DNA of 5,967 nt from an uncultured Bacteroidales bacterium (lineage in GTDB: Bacteria > Bacteroidota > Bacteroidia > Bacteroidales > UBA932), in the NCBI GenBank assembly GCA_946405645.1, contig CAMJHW010000092.1:1-5967 (forward strand), given 5' to 3'. The position numbers were made by a program, and so were the translations under genes. Shown piece after piece: positions 5,294 through 5,967 of this stretch. Each line of letters opens with the position of its first letter. Position 1 is the first letter of the stretch. Below the pieces are notes generated by a model that saw only the letters and a program-made list of their open reading frames with translations, made no database searches and was not told where the DNA came from.

Positions 5294-5967
5294 TCATTTC
5301 ACCAAAATGATGAGGCGTGAGACCGATAAACCGGAACTCTCAATCGTTGGCAGCAACACTTCTTCTATGAAATCGACCCGGTCAAAAACTGTCGGCTTGA
5401 AATAAGAGGAAACTGCAACCACAATGTTTGTAGCCGGATTCACATAAATAACATTTCCGCTATTGCCAATGGCCGCATAAACACCTTTCCCTGGATGAAC
5501 GATCCACCATAGATACCCATAAGACATCCCACGAAAGGATTTGCTTTCAATAGTTTGTGGTCTGGTCATTTCTTCTATCCACTGATGCGGAACGACTTGT
5601 CTGCCATCCCAAATGCCTTTCTGGAGGCACAACTGACCGATCTTGGCCATATCCGCCGCGCACATACAAAGTCCGTATCCCGGAGTTCCCAGTCCCTGAG
5701 GGTCAGCGAACCAGACATTCTCCTTAGGTTCTTTGCCGATGGTAAACTGTACATGCTCCTCAGCAGACAGGGCATAATAATTCGAATGCCCGGCTATTCC
5801 GAGAGGGCCAAAGAGGTACTTGTTGGCAAATTCCACGGTCTGCATCCCGGTCGCCTTGAACAGAATGCCGGAAAGGATATGCAGGCAAACCGTCTTGTAG
5901 TTGAACTCGCCAGTAATCCCTTTCCTCCCGCCAAGGAAATCCAGTGAGGCTTTCGTCCAATCCATGC
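5294..5967 (-). CDS. serine beta-lactamase-fold hydrolase, 5' partial
   Basis: This is the C-terminal part (about 223 residues visible) of a class C beta-lactamase/esterase-like serine hydrolase. The reading frame runs off the right edge, so the N-terminus, with the catalytic SxxK and any signal peptide, is outside the window. Visible landmarks are FNYKTVCLHILSGILFKATGM, where the Tyr of the YxN motif is kept but the Asn is Thr, as in some 6-aminohexanoate-dimer-hydrolase-like members. They continue with YLFGPLGI, the GLCMCAADMAKIGQLCLQKG helix, and the third-motif region YAAIGNSGNVIYVNPATNIVVAV, which replaces the common GHGGQ with GNSGN. Such enzymes are usually exported and cleave esters, amides or peptides; the substrate here is unknown. 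The next gene starts 81 nt downstream with its own promoter. The last 13 residues (SGLSVSRLIILVK) look atypical. Confidence 0.87.
   Translation of the reverse strand, partial: MDWTKASLDFLGGRKGITGEFNYKTVCLHILSGILFKATGMQTVEFANKYLFGPLGIAGHSNYYALSAEEHVQFTIGKEPKENVWFADPQGLGTPGYGLCMCAADMAKIGQLCLQKGIWDGRQVVPHQWIEEMTRPQTIESKSFRGMSYGYLWWIVHPGKGVYAAIGNSGNVIYVNPATNIVVAVSSYFKPTVFDRVDFIEEVLLPTIESSGLSVSRLIILVK

Overview
The window looks like chromosomal DNA from a relatively GC-rich member of the Bacteroidetes, probably a gut or rumen-type Bacteroidales. Three upstream regions carry the Bacteroidetes -7 promoter element TAnnTTTG (TATATTTG before the tRNA, TATCTTTG before the HAD gene, TACCTTTG before the membrane-protein gene). 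Starts lack clear Shine-Dalgarno sequences, and the tRNA does not encode its CCA end. The genus cannot be read from the sequence.

Left part (1-2718): the end of a LacI-family regulator (+) converges on a short-type S-adenosylhomocysteine hydrolase homologue (-). The two share a perfect 11-bp bidirectional terminator hairpin. Upstream of the hydrolase, on the same strand after a 57-nt gap, lies a YihX-like HAD phosphatase with its own promoter. The hydrolase has HLEAK where classical enzymes have HxTxE/Q. This points to the archaeal/Thermotoga-like form, some members of which prefer S-inosylhomocysteine.

Middle (2719-3363): a divergent promoter region with an 18-bp inverted repeat over the HAD promoter and two nearly identical 27-bp repeats. 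It is followed by tRNA-Leu(UAA) with a well-formed promoter and a 15-bp-stem terminator, then a 229-nt spacer with at most one doubtful 58-codon ORF.

Right part (3364-5967): sampled lines look poorer in G+C than the left part. All genes are on the minus strand. In transcription order they are a serine beta-lactamase-fold hydrolase (5' end outside the window), an unrecognised single-pass membrane protein with its own promoter, a GyrI-like small-molecule-binding protein, and a TfoX N-terminal-domain protein 5 nt behind it. The last three are probably one operon. The shift in composition at the tRNA suggests an accessory block, but no integrase or duplicated attachment site is visible.

The most interesting point is the predicted alternative substrate of the SAH hydrolase homologue. 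I see no clear sign of an entirely new multi-gene system.
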